The notes below the pieces were generated by a model. That model ran no database searches and was not told the DNA's origin. It worked only from the letters and a program-made list of their open reading frames with translations. Shown here piece after piece: positions 1-12,700 of a stretch of DNA of 64,000 bases (position 1 is the stretch's first letter; each line of letters opens with the position of its first letter). Source of the DNA: Serripes groenlandicus (Eukaryota; Mollusca; Bivalvia; Cardiida; Cardiidae). The DNA lies in NCBI GenBank assembly GCA_031761405.1, contig JASEVX010000011.1, positions 42,140,411-42,204,410 on the forward strand, given 5' to 3'. Position numbers and translations under genes: made by a program.

Positions 1-250
1 GATGTACCGACATAATATAAAGATGTATCTACATAATATAAAGATGTATCTACATAATGTAAAGATGTACCGACATAATATAAAGATGTATCTACATAAT
101 GTAAAGATGTAACTACATAATATAATAAAAACTGTCAGAATATAAGTAAAAGACCACAACACATAACCATATACTGACATAATATAAATATGTTTGCACA
201 ACATGTAAAGATCGATGTACATAATGTAATAACAAACAGACATAATAATG
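1..250. repeat. 21-bp tandem repeat
   Basis: Direct repeats of a 21-bp unit of the form GATGTAYCTACATAATRTAAA run from the first base, almost perfect to about 130 and decaying towards 250. The array is cut by the window start, so its full length is unknown. No coding potential. Confidence 0.85.
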
Positions 251-2454
251 GAGTTTCATCACGTCTAAAGACAGTGCCGGCGTTCCATACTATACAATGA
301 AAGGCTTCATATTTCAATGAAGGACATTCCCTTCGTTGACAAAAAAAAATGAAAGTTATGATACATTTTCACTTGACCCCACCCCTGGTGTTCCAATATG
401 CCCCTCAGTTAATAACTGTTCTTTCAACTACTATAATGTAAGTGTTAATCATAACTGCAGTATGGATTTCCGGCGACATTGATGCGTTGCATCAATTTTC
501 TCTTGTAGTCCGGTTCAATTGCTTTGCAATGGAACCCGACTAAAACACGCACTGTAATGTCAAACAATCAGTACAATAGTCGAAGTAAAACAAAATTGAA
601 CATACCTACGAGGTGTGTGCAAAAAGTTCGTCGACATTCTTAATTAACTCTTTCAGCGCCAAAGACATTATTGAGGTTTTTGCAAACAATACTGATTCAG
701 GTGAGTCAGCTCGTATGTCTTATGTACTATGTCTTATGTAATTAATTAATTTGTAAAAACTCAATCCTATTTATCATCTTGTCAACAGATGATCGAACAC
801 AGAGTTTCAAACGAAACGCGTAATAACAATTAGTTGTCAACTTGAATCTTGAATCTCCTTTGTTGTTACTGCTGTGATTACTTCGCTAAAAATGCAATCA
901 ATTATCGAAGTTGATTGATATACTTTGGTTTCGCCGCGTAACAACTATATAAACAACTAGTCTATATATACTGATATAAACTTTAAAAGGAGAACAGCAG
1001 AGCAAGTGTTTCTTTCTTATTTCTATTTAACTTTTCGTGATATGTGTAAAAAAAAGTTGTGAACGAAATAATACTTTAGTAAACTGCGCTACTCGGATGG
1101 ACAGTGTTTAGTATATGTTGGCCTTCTTTAAACAAATTTATATCTCTTATGAAGAATGATAGGGAAAAGGTACAAATTAGATTAGCAACATTTATTAAAG
1201 AAGCTTTTTAGCTTTTAAAATTAGAAAATTATGTATTGAACAAAATGAATATTTTAATAATCCTTAACGATTGTTTGATAGTTATATTGCATGTATTGAC
1301 TACTTTTGTATTGGTCATGAATGTATATTGCTGTGTGTCTTTGCCATATTTCACTTAAGGCATTATTTTATGCCGATTGCTAATAAAGTTGAATTGAATT
1401 AATAATCAAAGTACTTAGTAACGAATTATTTTGAAAATGTAATTAAAAATTGCATTTGATCATGTTTTTTGTTTGTTTTAAACTCGCTTTAAGACTTAGT
1501 AGTTTTAAGACAATCTAGTCTATTTCATGATTATAAATAATCTTTGTCCATATATATTGTCCTGGAAATGTTCAATATATACTGTAATATACTGGGTGTA
1601 AAGGATGATTGTGAAAAATGTATGGGTAAAACAGGATTTATTTTAAAAATTAAACATGCATAATGTAGTAGCATAACGGGTAAAATATGCTAGCCGCACT
1701 GTTGCATACTATGTTTTTTTCATAAAATTTCTTACTTTACCCTTTGAGTAAAACCTTATTGATATCATCTAATTTTGCTTCATTTTGTTTAAAGCTTGTT
1801 TCATGGTTTGTTAATTAACCCTTTCCCACATACAACACATCTGCAGCAAACAACTTTGAACATATCAAAAGCTTTATAAATGGTGGTATAATACAAAGGG
1901 GAAGAATATTATGGGCAAATTGGAATTACTTGAATTGAGCAAGTTCTATTTCAGTCAAAATGTGTTCTAAAAATGTCTGTCATCTGAAAGCCTCTACACC
2001 ATAGGGTAAAGGCTTCAATGTTTGAAATGTGCACAAATCTTCTGCAAACAATCTTATGTTAAAAATGTGAAAATAATTATTAAAGACTGAATCACTACAG
2101 GAAGCCAATCACCCCAAAATAAGGAAGGTCAACACGTTTTTAACTTATGTATAATGCTTCTTACCTTAAATAGGCATTCCACTACCTATGTATCTATGTA
2201 ACAGTTTAAACAGTAAATTAACAACTCTGATTTCAACAATATACGTTTGCTGTGTATCCGACCATGAACACAAAAGAGAGAGAAATGTTCATCATAATGA
2301 CAACATGTTGTTGATGATACTGCAGCAGGAAGCATTATTAAAACGTGAAAAATTGCTCAATATAAGCATTTGTTCCTTTTACTGCACTATTTTGAATTTA
2401 CAATCTACTTTAATAAACATTTTATTCGTGTTTATAAATCTTGTTTAATTACCT
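251..2454. other. AT-rich non-coding stretch
   Basis: No supported gene. A half copy of the TTAA/CCCTTTCCC MITE starts at the TTAA at 1815 and keeps only its CTGCAGCA arm. Around 1380-1400 the sequence AATAAAGTTGAATTGAATT resembles the 3' end of a retroposed sequence, but no body is recognisable upstream. An untranslated first exon or promoter of the lipocalin gene could lie here; nothing decides it. Confidence 0.5.
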
Positions 2455-2457
2455 CCC

Positions 2458-2650
2458 GGAATCCGCTGTGGTCGAGTGGTTAGCGTCGGGGATTTCGAAA
2501 CCGGGTGTCCCGGGTTCGATCCCTAGTCGCGGCACTACGGTCATGGTGGAGTGCCCTTGGAGCGAGGCACATTTTCTAGCCTAGTACTGGTTTGTTTACC
2601 CAGGGATCATGAATAAGTGAACTGTCGCCTACCGACACATGAAATATATG
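2458..2650 (+). repeat. tRNA-headed SINE, family A
   Basis: The head is tRNA-like: an A box (GTGGTCGAGTGGTTAGCG) and a B box (GGGTTCGATCCC) at tRNA spacing. It is followed by a non-tRNA body (ACGGTCATGGTGGAGTGCCCTT, then TAGCCTAGTACTGG and CCCAGGGATCATGAATAAGTG). The same head and body recur at 47082-47300, and body fragments occur at 31755-31843. Repetition plus the non-tRNA tail argue for a SINE rather than a working tRNA gene. Confidence 0.8.
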
Positions 2651-3269
2651 CATTTACTGTTAATTTGATATTTTCTTGAGAATTGATTCTCTGTGTTGAT
2701 TCGATAGTATAAATATGTGTTTTCGTAATTGAAATAACACATCAAAGGGATACAATATCGGAAAAAAACTGGGTCTATTTTCAGCAAATGTGTAGTTTAA
2801 CAAAACGCGAAATGGGAAATGTTAAAGGTCAAATCACGTATCAAACGGTATAACAGAAATATTTTTTAAGAAAAAGTAATTCGTTAAAAAGTATTGTTGC
2901 TGATACTATTTACTAAAACGTCAAAAAATAAAAAATGAAAATGGCAATAATTGATATATAAATGTCCTTCGTAGTGTTTGAAATCAAACTCAGGCTTGTG
3001 TATTAAGTGCTTGCTTCGAAAGTAGGCCTAAACGGAAACCGATCTACCGATAATTACAGCTTTTAAAAATGTTATTTGATTGGTGGTTTTGGCTGCCGTA
3101 TTCACCTTTCCATAGTTTAACGACAGCGACATAAGGACCCTTTTCTCCTGGGGGGTGCAGTGGTGGGATAAATGGACCAGTCGTACTGGTAACTTACCCC
3201 CCCAGGAAACGCCGTTGTATAACTGAAAAGTTGTTGAGAGCGGTATAAAACACCACACAAACTAGGATA
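2651..3269. other. non-coding stretch
   Basis: No gene or recognisable repeat seen. Short ORFs here have no coding character. Confidence 0.4.
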
Positions 3270-3562
3270 GTAGACTTCGGAATGTGTCGGCCGGATCAGT
3301 CTGCGCGGACAGCGCAGGCTGATCTGGTCGATACATTACGCAGATGAGTAGGAATCCGCCGCGGCCGAGTGGTTAGCGTCGGTGATTTGGAACCGGACGT
3401 CCATGGTTCTATCCTCAGTCGCGGCGGCCAGGGTAGACTTCGGAATGTGTCGGCCGGATCAGTCTGCGCGGACAGCGCAGGCTGATCTGGTCGACACATT
3501 ACGCAGATGAGTAGGAATCCGCCGTGGCCAAGTGGTTAGCGTCGGTGATTTGGAACCGGACG
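3270..3562 (+). repeat. 163-bp tandem duplication of MITE piece plus SINE head
   Basis: A unit starting GTAGACTTCGGAATGTGTCG occurs at 3270 and again at 3433 (period 163, nearly identical). Each unit joins an internal piece of the family-C/F MITE (GATCAGTCTGCGCGGACAGC, then the ATTACGCAGATG segment) to the 5' head of the family-A SINE (CGAGTGGTTAGCGTCGGTGATTTGG). The second unit ends shortly before the lipocalin signal-peptide exon. Confidence 0.85.
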
Positions 3563-3634
3563 CACAACGGTGTTTTACAGCAATGAAAAAAAACACATGC
3601 ATTTTAGTTACATTTACCCTCGTTTTTATTTCAG

Positions 3635-3740
3635 GATGAAGTTCCTGCTTCTGTTGTTCGCATGCGTGCTTCCCGTTACATGCTATTTAGGTAGTCTCAA
3701 AAACGTTCCACAGGGCGTACCGAACGTTTATGCTGAACAG
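3635..3740 (+). CDS. Lipocalin exon 1 (signal peptide)
   Basis: The acceptor ATTTCAG precedes 3635, ATG is at 3636-3638, and 35 codons end in AEQ before the donor GTAGGC at 3741 (phase 0). The hydrophobic core LLLLFACVLPVTC is an ideal signal peptide, with cleavage probably near TCY. The 3' end of this exon and its donor are duplicated twice just downstream. Confidence 0.72.
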
Positions 3741-6700
3741 GTAGGCCTAATGTTTTTCTTTGTTAATGATCATTCAGCTGTTGATCCATACATAACATGC
3801 AGACCGGGTTGATTTACTACTGACTGTGTTTAATCATCATCATCATCATCATCAATCTTTATTTCCGAGAGACCGAACGTTAATGCTGAACAGGTAGACC
3901 TAATTTATTTACTGTGTTTAATCATCATCATCATCATCATCAATCTTTATTTCCGAGAGACCGAACGTTAATGCTGAACAGGTAGGCCTAATTTATTTAT
4001 TTGTAAATGATCATTCAGCATGTCGATCAATAAATATCCGGACCGGGTTGATTTACTACTGCATGTTTTCAATTAATTCGTTTTCTTTTATTTGCAAATG
4101 GTAAGTTTCGAACATTTTAACGATTTCCCACATGCAGACGCATTTTGACGCCCCTACATCAGACGACATTTTGAAACACTTTGACAAAAGAAGAAATTGC
4201 TCAACTTGAGCAATTTCTCCTTTTGCCACAATGTTTTCAAATCTTGTCAATAACCACACTACAGTAATAAAGAGTGTCCGATTTTTTGCCTAGATCATTT
4301 CAAAGCAGTCTACTGCAGATTTGTCATAAGTATTATTTATTCGTTCATATATACACACCATTTAGTATACTCGTACATATACATACACCAGTTGTTATAC
4401 TCTTACACAAACCAGTTAGTATACTTTTACATTTACACATATAGTCCATGGGCCAGACCAGATTTTGGTACCACCTGAGATGGCAAATTCTAGTAAGGTT
4501 TTTTGATAGGGACTATACCTCTAGGTAATATTTCAACATGATAGCCGTTCCCAAGTGGTAGCTTAGTCATAGTTATCATCCTTCAAAGATGATAACCCTT
4601 GTTCCAGATTATGGACAAAAACGTGTTTCTTGCCACCTGCCACTAGACACCAAAATTTACTCCAATGACAAGTTAAATTGTGTCAGAAATATTCATAGCA
4701 ATGCAATCCGACATTCTTGAGGCAAAAATAGTTAATAAATGTGATAATTGTCCTAGAGAAGGCATTTTCAGTTGAAAATTTGTCCAAAAAAACAGGACTG
4801 TTTTGAAATTCTGAACATGCATTTTCTCTTGTCACTTCACCATACCTTCATTTCTTTGGACATATGATACACTATTTTAATCATGCATTACCCTGCTATT
4901 CCATGAAATAAACTAGAAGTATGTTTTGTTATCCATATTCAACCCAATGACTCTTTCTTGACCCCTACCCCCTAATTCAGCATTTGTTGGGTTAAAACCA
5001 ATATTTGGCGTTTATCTCCATACATCTGGATTTGTTGTTGATATTTGTACTTCCTTGGAGGCATATATTACTCCTATGAATTGTTCTGTAAATGGGCTAT
5101 ACACCTGCACAATATGGGAAATTTAAAGCAAACTACCTAACAAAATATTTAAAATATGGTACTTTTTGAAACTCTTAAGAAGTATTATCTCTTTCTACTC
5201 AAGATTTCACACATTGGCTTATACTATACTACATGTCTTGTCTATAATATCCTATCAGAACATTCTTATACCAGAGGAAGATACTTATCTAACCCCTACC
5301 CTTAACTTTCCCTATTTTCAGAATATAACCAACCTATGACGTATCTTCATTGACATTGATGACATCAAACATACATCCACAAATGTCACTTTATTTTGAC
5401 GTTGTTAACAATATATGTATTAAGTACAAATGCTATTGAGTATTATACCTATTTATTCATCATCACTATCCGGGGCATTCCCACTGTCATCATAGCTGAA
5501 CAGTTCCACAGCAGCTTCTTCATCATCACTTTCCCTCTGATTGCTGCCGGGAAAAGAGAATCCGCTACGCTAACGTTTTATACGAATTACTGCGATTTCT
5601 CCACCAATGCTTTAAACGTCTATTAGATATTTACAGATCACTCTACCAGAGAAGTATCAGCTGAAACATCCTACATCGGTTGAGCAGTTCGAATCTACAT
5701 CCGTTGTACGGCATCGGTTTAGCACTAGGACATTTCACACGGGGTGCTCAGAGTTTGCTCAGAGATAAGTCGACATGTTTATAGGGTTGTTTCGCAGGTG
5801 ACAATATCTTAACTGGGACTGTGTACAATGTGGACGATATATATTATGTTCCTCAGGCTACCTGGTCTCTGTTGATCTATGACGAAGTATCAACTCTATG
5901 GTCTCAGCTCAAACTGCCTTTGGTATGTGGTTTCAACTGTCTGTAACGGTGTCGAACCTATCTGTTCAGCGTATGGGAATCTATTTATAGCTCGTATATG
6001 TCTTATAGACGTTGAAGGCATTCATAGAAAAATCGCAGTATTTAGTGTAAAACGATAGCGTAGCGGCTCCTCTATTTTAGATCAAGGTACTCTGTTTCCT
6101 TTTTCTCAGCATACTCTCTTAGCTCTGAACCTTCCGGCCCCAAGGGTTCACCAGCCTCTATCCACTTTGTGAAGTCCATAGCTATATACTGATGCTGGCG
6201 TACGTTGCAGTCTCAGCTTGTATGAACCAACTGAAACTATCCCGGACGAGCCCCCAATATGTCAATATGTATCTGTTTCCTCTGTCCTAAACGGGTGCAA
6301 TCAGGCCGATGAGATTAACAGCTACACGATGAAACGGAGTGTCTATAAGGGGCATTTCTTCCAAAGACACTTTCGTTACAAAAAAAAAAAAAAAGCTTGT
6401 CACATCGCCTATGATGCCTGGTCAATGAAAACTGCTTGTAATTCGGTCAGCGGTTTTCTTTGAAGACAGATGCCCTCCATCAATTAACTCATGCTCTAGT
6501 TCCATAAATCTACACCTATGTTGTTTTGGAACAACAATATGTTTCATCGTTGTAGTGATTAACCCCGTTTTTGCTCAAACACTCTATACAGAACATCTCT
6601 TCTAACTATATACATGTAGGTGTATTTATTTCCACCCGTGGTCGCAGAATCTTTGTTGTTCCAGAGTTTCGATAACATATCATCTTCCTTCTGGGCCAGC

Positions 6701-9700
6701 TTGAGCTTATCAACCTTGATTTCTTGACTATCTCGCAGTTTTGAAACGTTCAAATGCCAGAAGAGGCTTCTCTTGCTCTTTAGTGTGGGACCTAGATAAA
6801 ACGGCTCCAGCCAAACAGTCTTGTACCATACTGGACTTCGTCTTAAGTCGCTTCCATGACTTATCCTGGCTATCTACAACACCGGGGATATTTCTAATCA
6901 CCAGATGCCTTTGGAGCCATAACTTCTATGTCGCCCCTATTGTATGGTGTATCAATGAATACTCCTGTAGCTTAGGCGACCTTTGCCTCGCCATCTATAT
7001 AGCGATCACCAAATACTTATCTAACAGCTGATCATCTCAAACAAGATTTCGTCTAACTGCGGCTAGTTCGCAGCCAGAATCTCTCAAAACCTTCACCTGT
7101 TTATCAACGAAAAATCCATGTTCTATCCTAATGTTCCGTGCACCTTCCATATTTTATATTTTGCACAAGCCTGACACAATGGGGATCGAATCACCATTGG
7201 CAAGCTTCAACTTTCCGTTGTTCTGTTTGAATGACGGTCTTTCATAGGGCATGGTCACACGTGTAGCTGAAAACTTCTTACCAGCTCTTTTGGCTTTCGG
7301 CTTGAAGCGTTGATTGAGTTCTTTTCCAGGCAGACATTCCTTTCTAAGTGACTTTCTCTATTACAAACGAAACAATATCTTGTCTGTTTGTAAGTGTTTG
7401 AGTCGGTCTTAACCTTGTATGTCCTAGATGCCGGCATGCTGCTTCCACGGGCCTCTACAAACTGCTCAGCTAGTGTCGTAACCTCTTCCATTGATTTTAG
7501 CACCCTCTCTCTCAAAAACAGGGGCCGAGCCCCGGTAGCTCAGTCGGTAGCAACGCGGGCTGTCAATTGTGGGGTTGTGAGTTCGAATCCCGGCTAGGCC
7601 AACTTTCTGTCCGACGTTTGACAATAGTCAATGCGACATGCGTCATTCGTCTTCCACCAATGGGCTTAGTCTATGTGGAAAAAGCAGCCAGTTGCTTGGG
7701 AAGATTGTTGTGAGGAATACTGGTGTAAGAAAGTAAGGAAATACGTGTGTAGGTGAACAGGCCGCCGTGATATGACTGAGAAATTGTTAAAATCGGCGTT
7801 AAACCCCAATCAATCAATCAAAAACAAGGCAAGTTCCGACAAACATGTGTTTATGAACTGTTCTCGCAAAAATAAATCTTTCCAACAATCATAAGACTGC
7901 TCAGCTTCAGCTCTGAAAGTATCTTGTCATTCTTGCAATAAACTGAAAAACAGTTTTGCCTTTGTCCGGCTTGCTAGTTTGGAATTTGTGCCTAAACCCT
8001 TGTTCGATAAACTGATTGTTTCAGCACAGCTATCTTTAAAGCCTAATAGTCATAAGCTACATCTAGCGACATGCTGGTGTATAATTGCAGCCCCTTGCTT
8101 ATTTAAAGTTAGCTCAAACAACTTATAGCTCTTGTCGCTTGGTCCCATCCTTGACTACATTGTAGGTGCGAAATGCTCAAACCGCTCTATATAACTATCC
8201 ATGTTGTCTTTTCCTTCCTCAAACTTCGGTAGCTTTGGCCTGGGACACGATGTACTTATATGCTCCAACATTGATTTTGAGCCTTCGGATGGCCCCATCT
8301 CTGATCAATATTTCCAAATCACGAGCCCTAATTTCGAGTGCAAACGCACGTCCTTTGTTCTCTTCGTCGATCTCGGACCTGTAAAGTCTCTTCTGTGTTG
8401 CATCAATTATTTTCCCAATTGCATTGAAATAAATATTATGGTTCATAATAAATTGTAATTTCTTCATGAACTTGTCCAAATTATTCAGTGTAAATGTTGG
8501 TCATCTGTGTGTAATATATCTGCCATTGTGTCATTATAGATGTAGCCACTTTGAAGTTCAATGCATAAGAGGGGTGATATCTGCCTCCAAGGAAGTAAAC
8601 AAATACTTTAAACGTCCAAGTTTATAGAGATAAATGGCGTATATGGTTTTTCCTTAAAATTTTAAATTAGGGGGTAGGGGTCAGTAAAGTGTTATTGAGT
8701 TGAATATGGATAACAAAACATACTTATTGCTTATTTCATAACATAGCATGATAATTCATGATTAAAATGGTGTATCATTTGTCCAAATAAACAAAGGTAT
8801 AGTGAAGTGACAAGATAAAATGCATGTTCAGAATTTCAAAACGAACCTGTTTTTTGACAATTTTCCACCCTAAAATGCCATTTCGAAGGAACTTTTCCAA
8901 ATGTTTAAACTTTTACATCTCCAGAATGATGTAGTACATTGCTATGCATGCTTGCTATTGCTTGGGCATAATAAAAAGTATCCCTTGAGAGTGTTTGGTG
9001 CATAGGGACATGTGACAAAAAACATTTTTTTTTATTTCCTGGATAAAGGGTTGTAGTCTTTGAAGGATGATAACTGTGACTAAGCTACCACTTGGGAACG
9101 GCTATCATGTTGAAATATTACCCAGAGATATAGTCCTTTTCAAAAAAAGAAACTAGAATTTGCCACCTTGAGTGGTACCAATAAGCCAAAATGCTGGCCT
9201 GGGCCCATGGACTAATAGACTTACATCACTTTATTACCATAAAGCAGCAACGATTAAACGGCTGTTTTGATTGGCTAAACTAAGTTGTGGCCACAATATG
9301 AATAAAGTTGCGAATGTCACCTCAGTGCCACCGTATCAGTGCCACCGTAAATCACAGTTTCTTTCATCGAAATATATAACGACCGTTATGAAAAGAGGCG
9401 TATATATAATTTATTTACCATTGAATATTCAATACGAGAATTCTTATCCCTTTCTCATTTTACGTGACCCGCCAATAGCAGGGGCGTAGCTCCCTTTAGG
9501 CACTATAGGCACATTTTTTTCTCAAAATGCCCGAAAATGCAGCTGCGGCGATAGACATATGCGTAATGTATCGACCAGATCAGCCTGCGCTGTCCGCGCA
9601 GACTTATCCGGCAGACACACTCCGTCTTAGGGGGATATATGTATAGAGTAGTTATTCCTTAAACAGAAAATCCACAGGAGGCGAAAAGTGTCTATCCGGA

Positions 9701-12700
9701 TAGGGCTGTGTGGCATGCTTAGGCTGATCCGGGTCGATACTTTACGCAGTCCACAATGTTGATTTTTCTCACGAGACGGCCTACACATTGATTATTGCAA
9801 AGCTACGCCCCTGAATAATTCTAACCAACTCATGCTCACACACTCATGTTACGCGTGCGTTAACCCTTTCCCACATACAGCAAATCTGAAATGTTTAATT
9901 GATATCACGAGTGTACAAAGTGTGTCGACTACCCAAATGTCAGTAATTGAAAGTCTTAGGTATAGACTAGCAGAAGAGATATTGATTCCTTAACCTTTTC
10001 CCACATACAGAAAATCTGCAGCAGACGGCTTTGAAAATGTCTACTTAAAAATATGGTAAATCTCTTAAATTGTAGGTATAATTGATTAAACAAAAATAAA
10101 ACATTGTGGCAAAAATAAAAATTGCTCGTGTTGAGCAATTTCTCCTTTTGTCACGATGTTTTCAAAAGTCGTCTGCTGCAGATGCGTCAACATGCGTTTA
10201 TAGGTGGGGAAAAAGGTTTAATATCGATGGGAATAAAATTTCCGTATCAAAATGTCAATGGTAAATAAACTCGACTCTCTATGTCTTCCTTTCCCTGTCA
10301 ACAGTTGGTCGGTACGTGGTACAGGTTCGCACACTACATTCCTTGCAGTTGGAGTGGCGCGGGCGAATTCACAGACGGAATGTCCAGATTGTTCATCGAC
10401 GAAAAGGATCCACAATTAATGCAAATTGTCAACAGTTGGCGGTAATGCTTAAAATTATACATGTTAATAGTGTAACTCGGATATGAAACAAGTTCCTAAA
10501 ACTTCTATTTGTCACTCTCAAGATGTGTCTCAACTCAGCCAGCCAGGGGCGTAGCTTTTCAATAATCAATGTGTAGGCCGTCTCGATCCGGATCAGCCTA
10601 AGCATGCCACACAGGCCTCCCCGGATAGACACTTTTCGCCTCCTGTGGATTTTCTGTTTCATGAATAACTACTCTATACATCTATCCCGCTAAGACGGAA
10701 TGTGTCGGCCGGATCAGTCTGCGCGGACAGCGCAGGCTGATCTGGCCGATACATTACGCAGATGTTTATAGCCGCAGCTGCATTTTGGGGCATTTTGAGA
10801 AAAAATATGTAGACACGTGCCTACAGTGCCTAAAGGGAGCTACGCCCCTGCCAGCGAATGTGCCGAATGCGGAACCCGCGTGCATTTTGGCTTGCATTCG
10901 AACACAACACTTTCTTGTTTGTACAACAACTACAATGCCAGATTCTTTTTAGAAATATATTCCCAGAGAACAGTGAAGATCCTTGCAGTAGGAGTCCCTC
11001 CATGGAAGGTTATAATTTGGCTTCTGTGAACATTGTATAAATCTTTTCATATCAATGTATCATCCGGGCAACTGATAATCTACCATGGGAAATTATTATA
11101 TTCATGGAATATACTGTGTGTTAAGCAACGCTATTTGACCCCAGTCACTCAACTGTTGCAGATCGGCAGGTATATGTGCAGGAAGGACAGAAACAATTAC
11201 TACGGAATCATTGCAGTGCAACAAAGTGTTTTCACTTAACAGTTTAGGTAGCTATTTTATCTGTTATTGATTTTTTTTTTCTTTTCTTTTCTTATTTAAA
11301 TTAAATTTTCGAATACAATGTGCATGTACGTTTTATGTTCGTATCCATTAATGTAAAATATGAATTGAATAGAATATAACATATTTATAAATGAATTAAA
11401 GAAGATCAAACACGGTTAGATAAAAACATACACATATAGTAAGATTGTGTTATACCATATACCACATACTTCAAAGATGATGAACAAGTTCGCGTATAAC
11501 TATGATGATATGGATATGAATGGTGAACATGTGTAGAATAATGATTAGCTATTTCTATTTCTACGTTTTGTTGCCAAACTTATATAATGGGCTAGTTTTC
11601 TGTGTAGTTGATGAAATAAGTTTGGGGGAATTGAATCATATTTGGACGGGTGATAAAGAGTAGATAAATTTCACTTGAATATATGCATTGTGAATATACA
11701 AAGTGTTGGGGATTCTTGTGTTTTGTGTTTTGTCGCTATCCCACAATTATTTTTTCTTTTTTTTCATTTTGTCACGAACATTTGCTAAGTGAGAATTTTA
11801 AAAACTACACTGCGTTCAAATAAATGACATTAAATTAATCTAGAAGTGTATTCGCATTGTTCAAACACACCGAGCACTCCGAATCAACTTTCTAAATTTA
11901 AGGTGGCATGGCATCGGGGATGCGTGCACGCGTTGCCATTGACTACAGCAAATACGATATAAACTGGGGATGTGCCAAAATGGCGATTGACAACCCGAAA
12001 AAGTGCGAAGACCCGTCTTTGACGTAAGTATGAGCCAGTTCGACTTAAATGCATGTATAAATATGTTTTTATGACCAGAAACATGAATAATGTGTAAGTC
12101 AATAAATTGTTAATTAGTTTTATGTTATATGATGTTGATTCCTGTAACAGTACTACTTGCAGGGGCGTAGCTCCTTTTAGGCACTGTAGGCACGTGCCTA
12201 CACATTTTTTCTTAAAATGCCCCAAAATGCAGCTGCGGCGATACACATCTGCGTAATGTATCGACCAGATCAGCCTGCGCTGTCCGCGCAGACTGATCCG
12301 GCCGACACATTCCGTCTTAGCGGGATAGATATATAGAGTAGTGATTCCTGAAACAGAAAATCCACAGGAGGCGAAAAGTGTATATCCGGGTACGCCTGTG
12401 TGGCATGCTTAGGCTGATCCGGGTCGATACTTTACGCAGAGTCCACAAAGCTACGCCCCTGACTTGTCCATTTATCTTGACACGAGCGAGTCAGTACTAA
12501 TGCTAAACCCCAAAATCCAGAGCACCGAGGAGGGAAAGCCATTACTACCATGTATTGGTATAACCCAATTAGGTAAATACAATTGACAGTAGTTGTGAAG
12601 TACAATTACACTGCTTAACGCAGACGTCGTCAGCCGAGTGCCCTTCTGTCACTTGGTGTTTCGACCCTTATCTCGACACACCCTCTAGATGGAATGTCAG

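Larger units (their letters stand above)
4442..9214. mobile_element. 4.8-kb element with ~640-bp terminal inverted repeats
   Basis: The outermost bases TAGTCCATGGGCC at 4442 are mirrored by GGCCCATGGACTA ending at 9214. Similarity continues inward for about 640 bp in opposite orientation: for example GATAGCCGTTCCCAAGTGGT at 4541 against ACCACTTGGGAACGGCTATC near 9090, GACCCCTACCCCCTAATT near 4960 against AATTAGGGGGTAGGGGTC near 8670, and CTTCCTTGGAGGCA against TGCCTCCAAGGAAG. The interior holds decayed Ty3/gypsy coding pieces and a SINE. Whether the whole is one DNA transposon with long arms carrying later insertions, or two copies of a repeat flanking a retroelement, is not settled. Confidence 0.7.

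Noticed and set aside
1340..1405. LINE 3' end (AATAAAGTTGAATTGAATT)
   Set aside because: Only a short tail-like motif; no coding or body sequence upstream could be recognised.
2461..2535. tRNA gene (Ser/Leu-like)
   Set aside because: A and B boxes are present, but the same head with the same non-tRNA body recurs in the window, so it is a SINE head.
7526..7602. tRNA gene with TAGCTCAGTCGGTAG and GTTCGAATCCC boxes
   Set aside because: It is followed by a conserved SINE body and (AATC)n tail, has a target duplication, and has a second copy at 41957.
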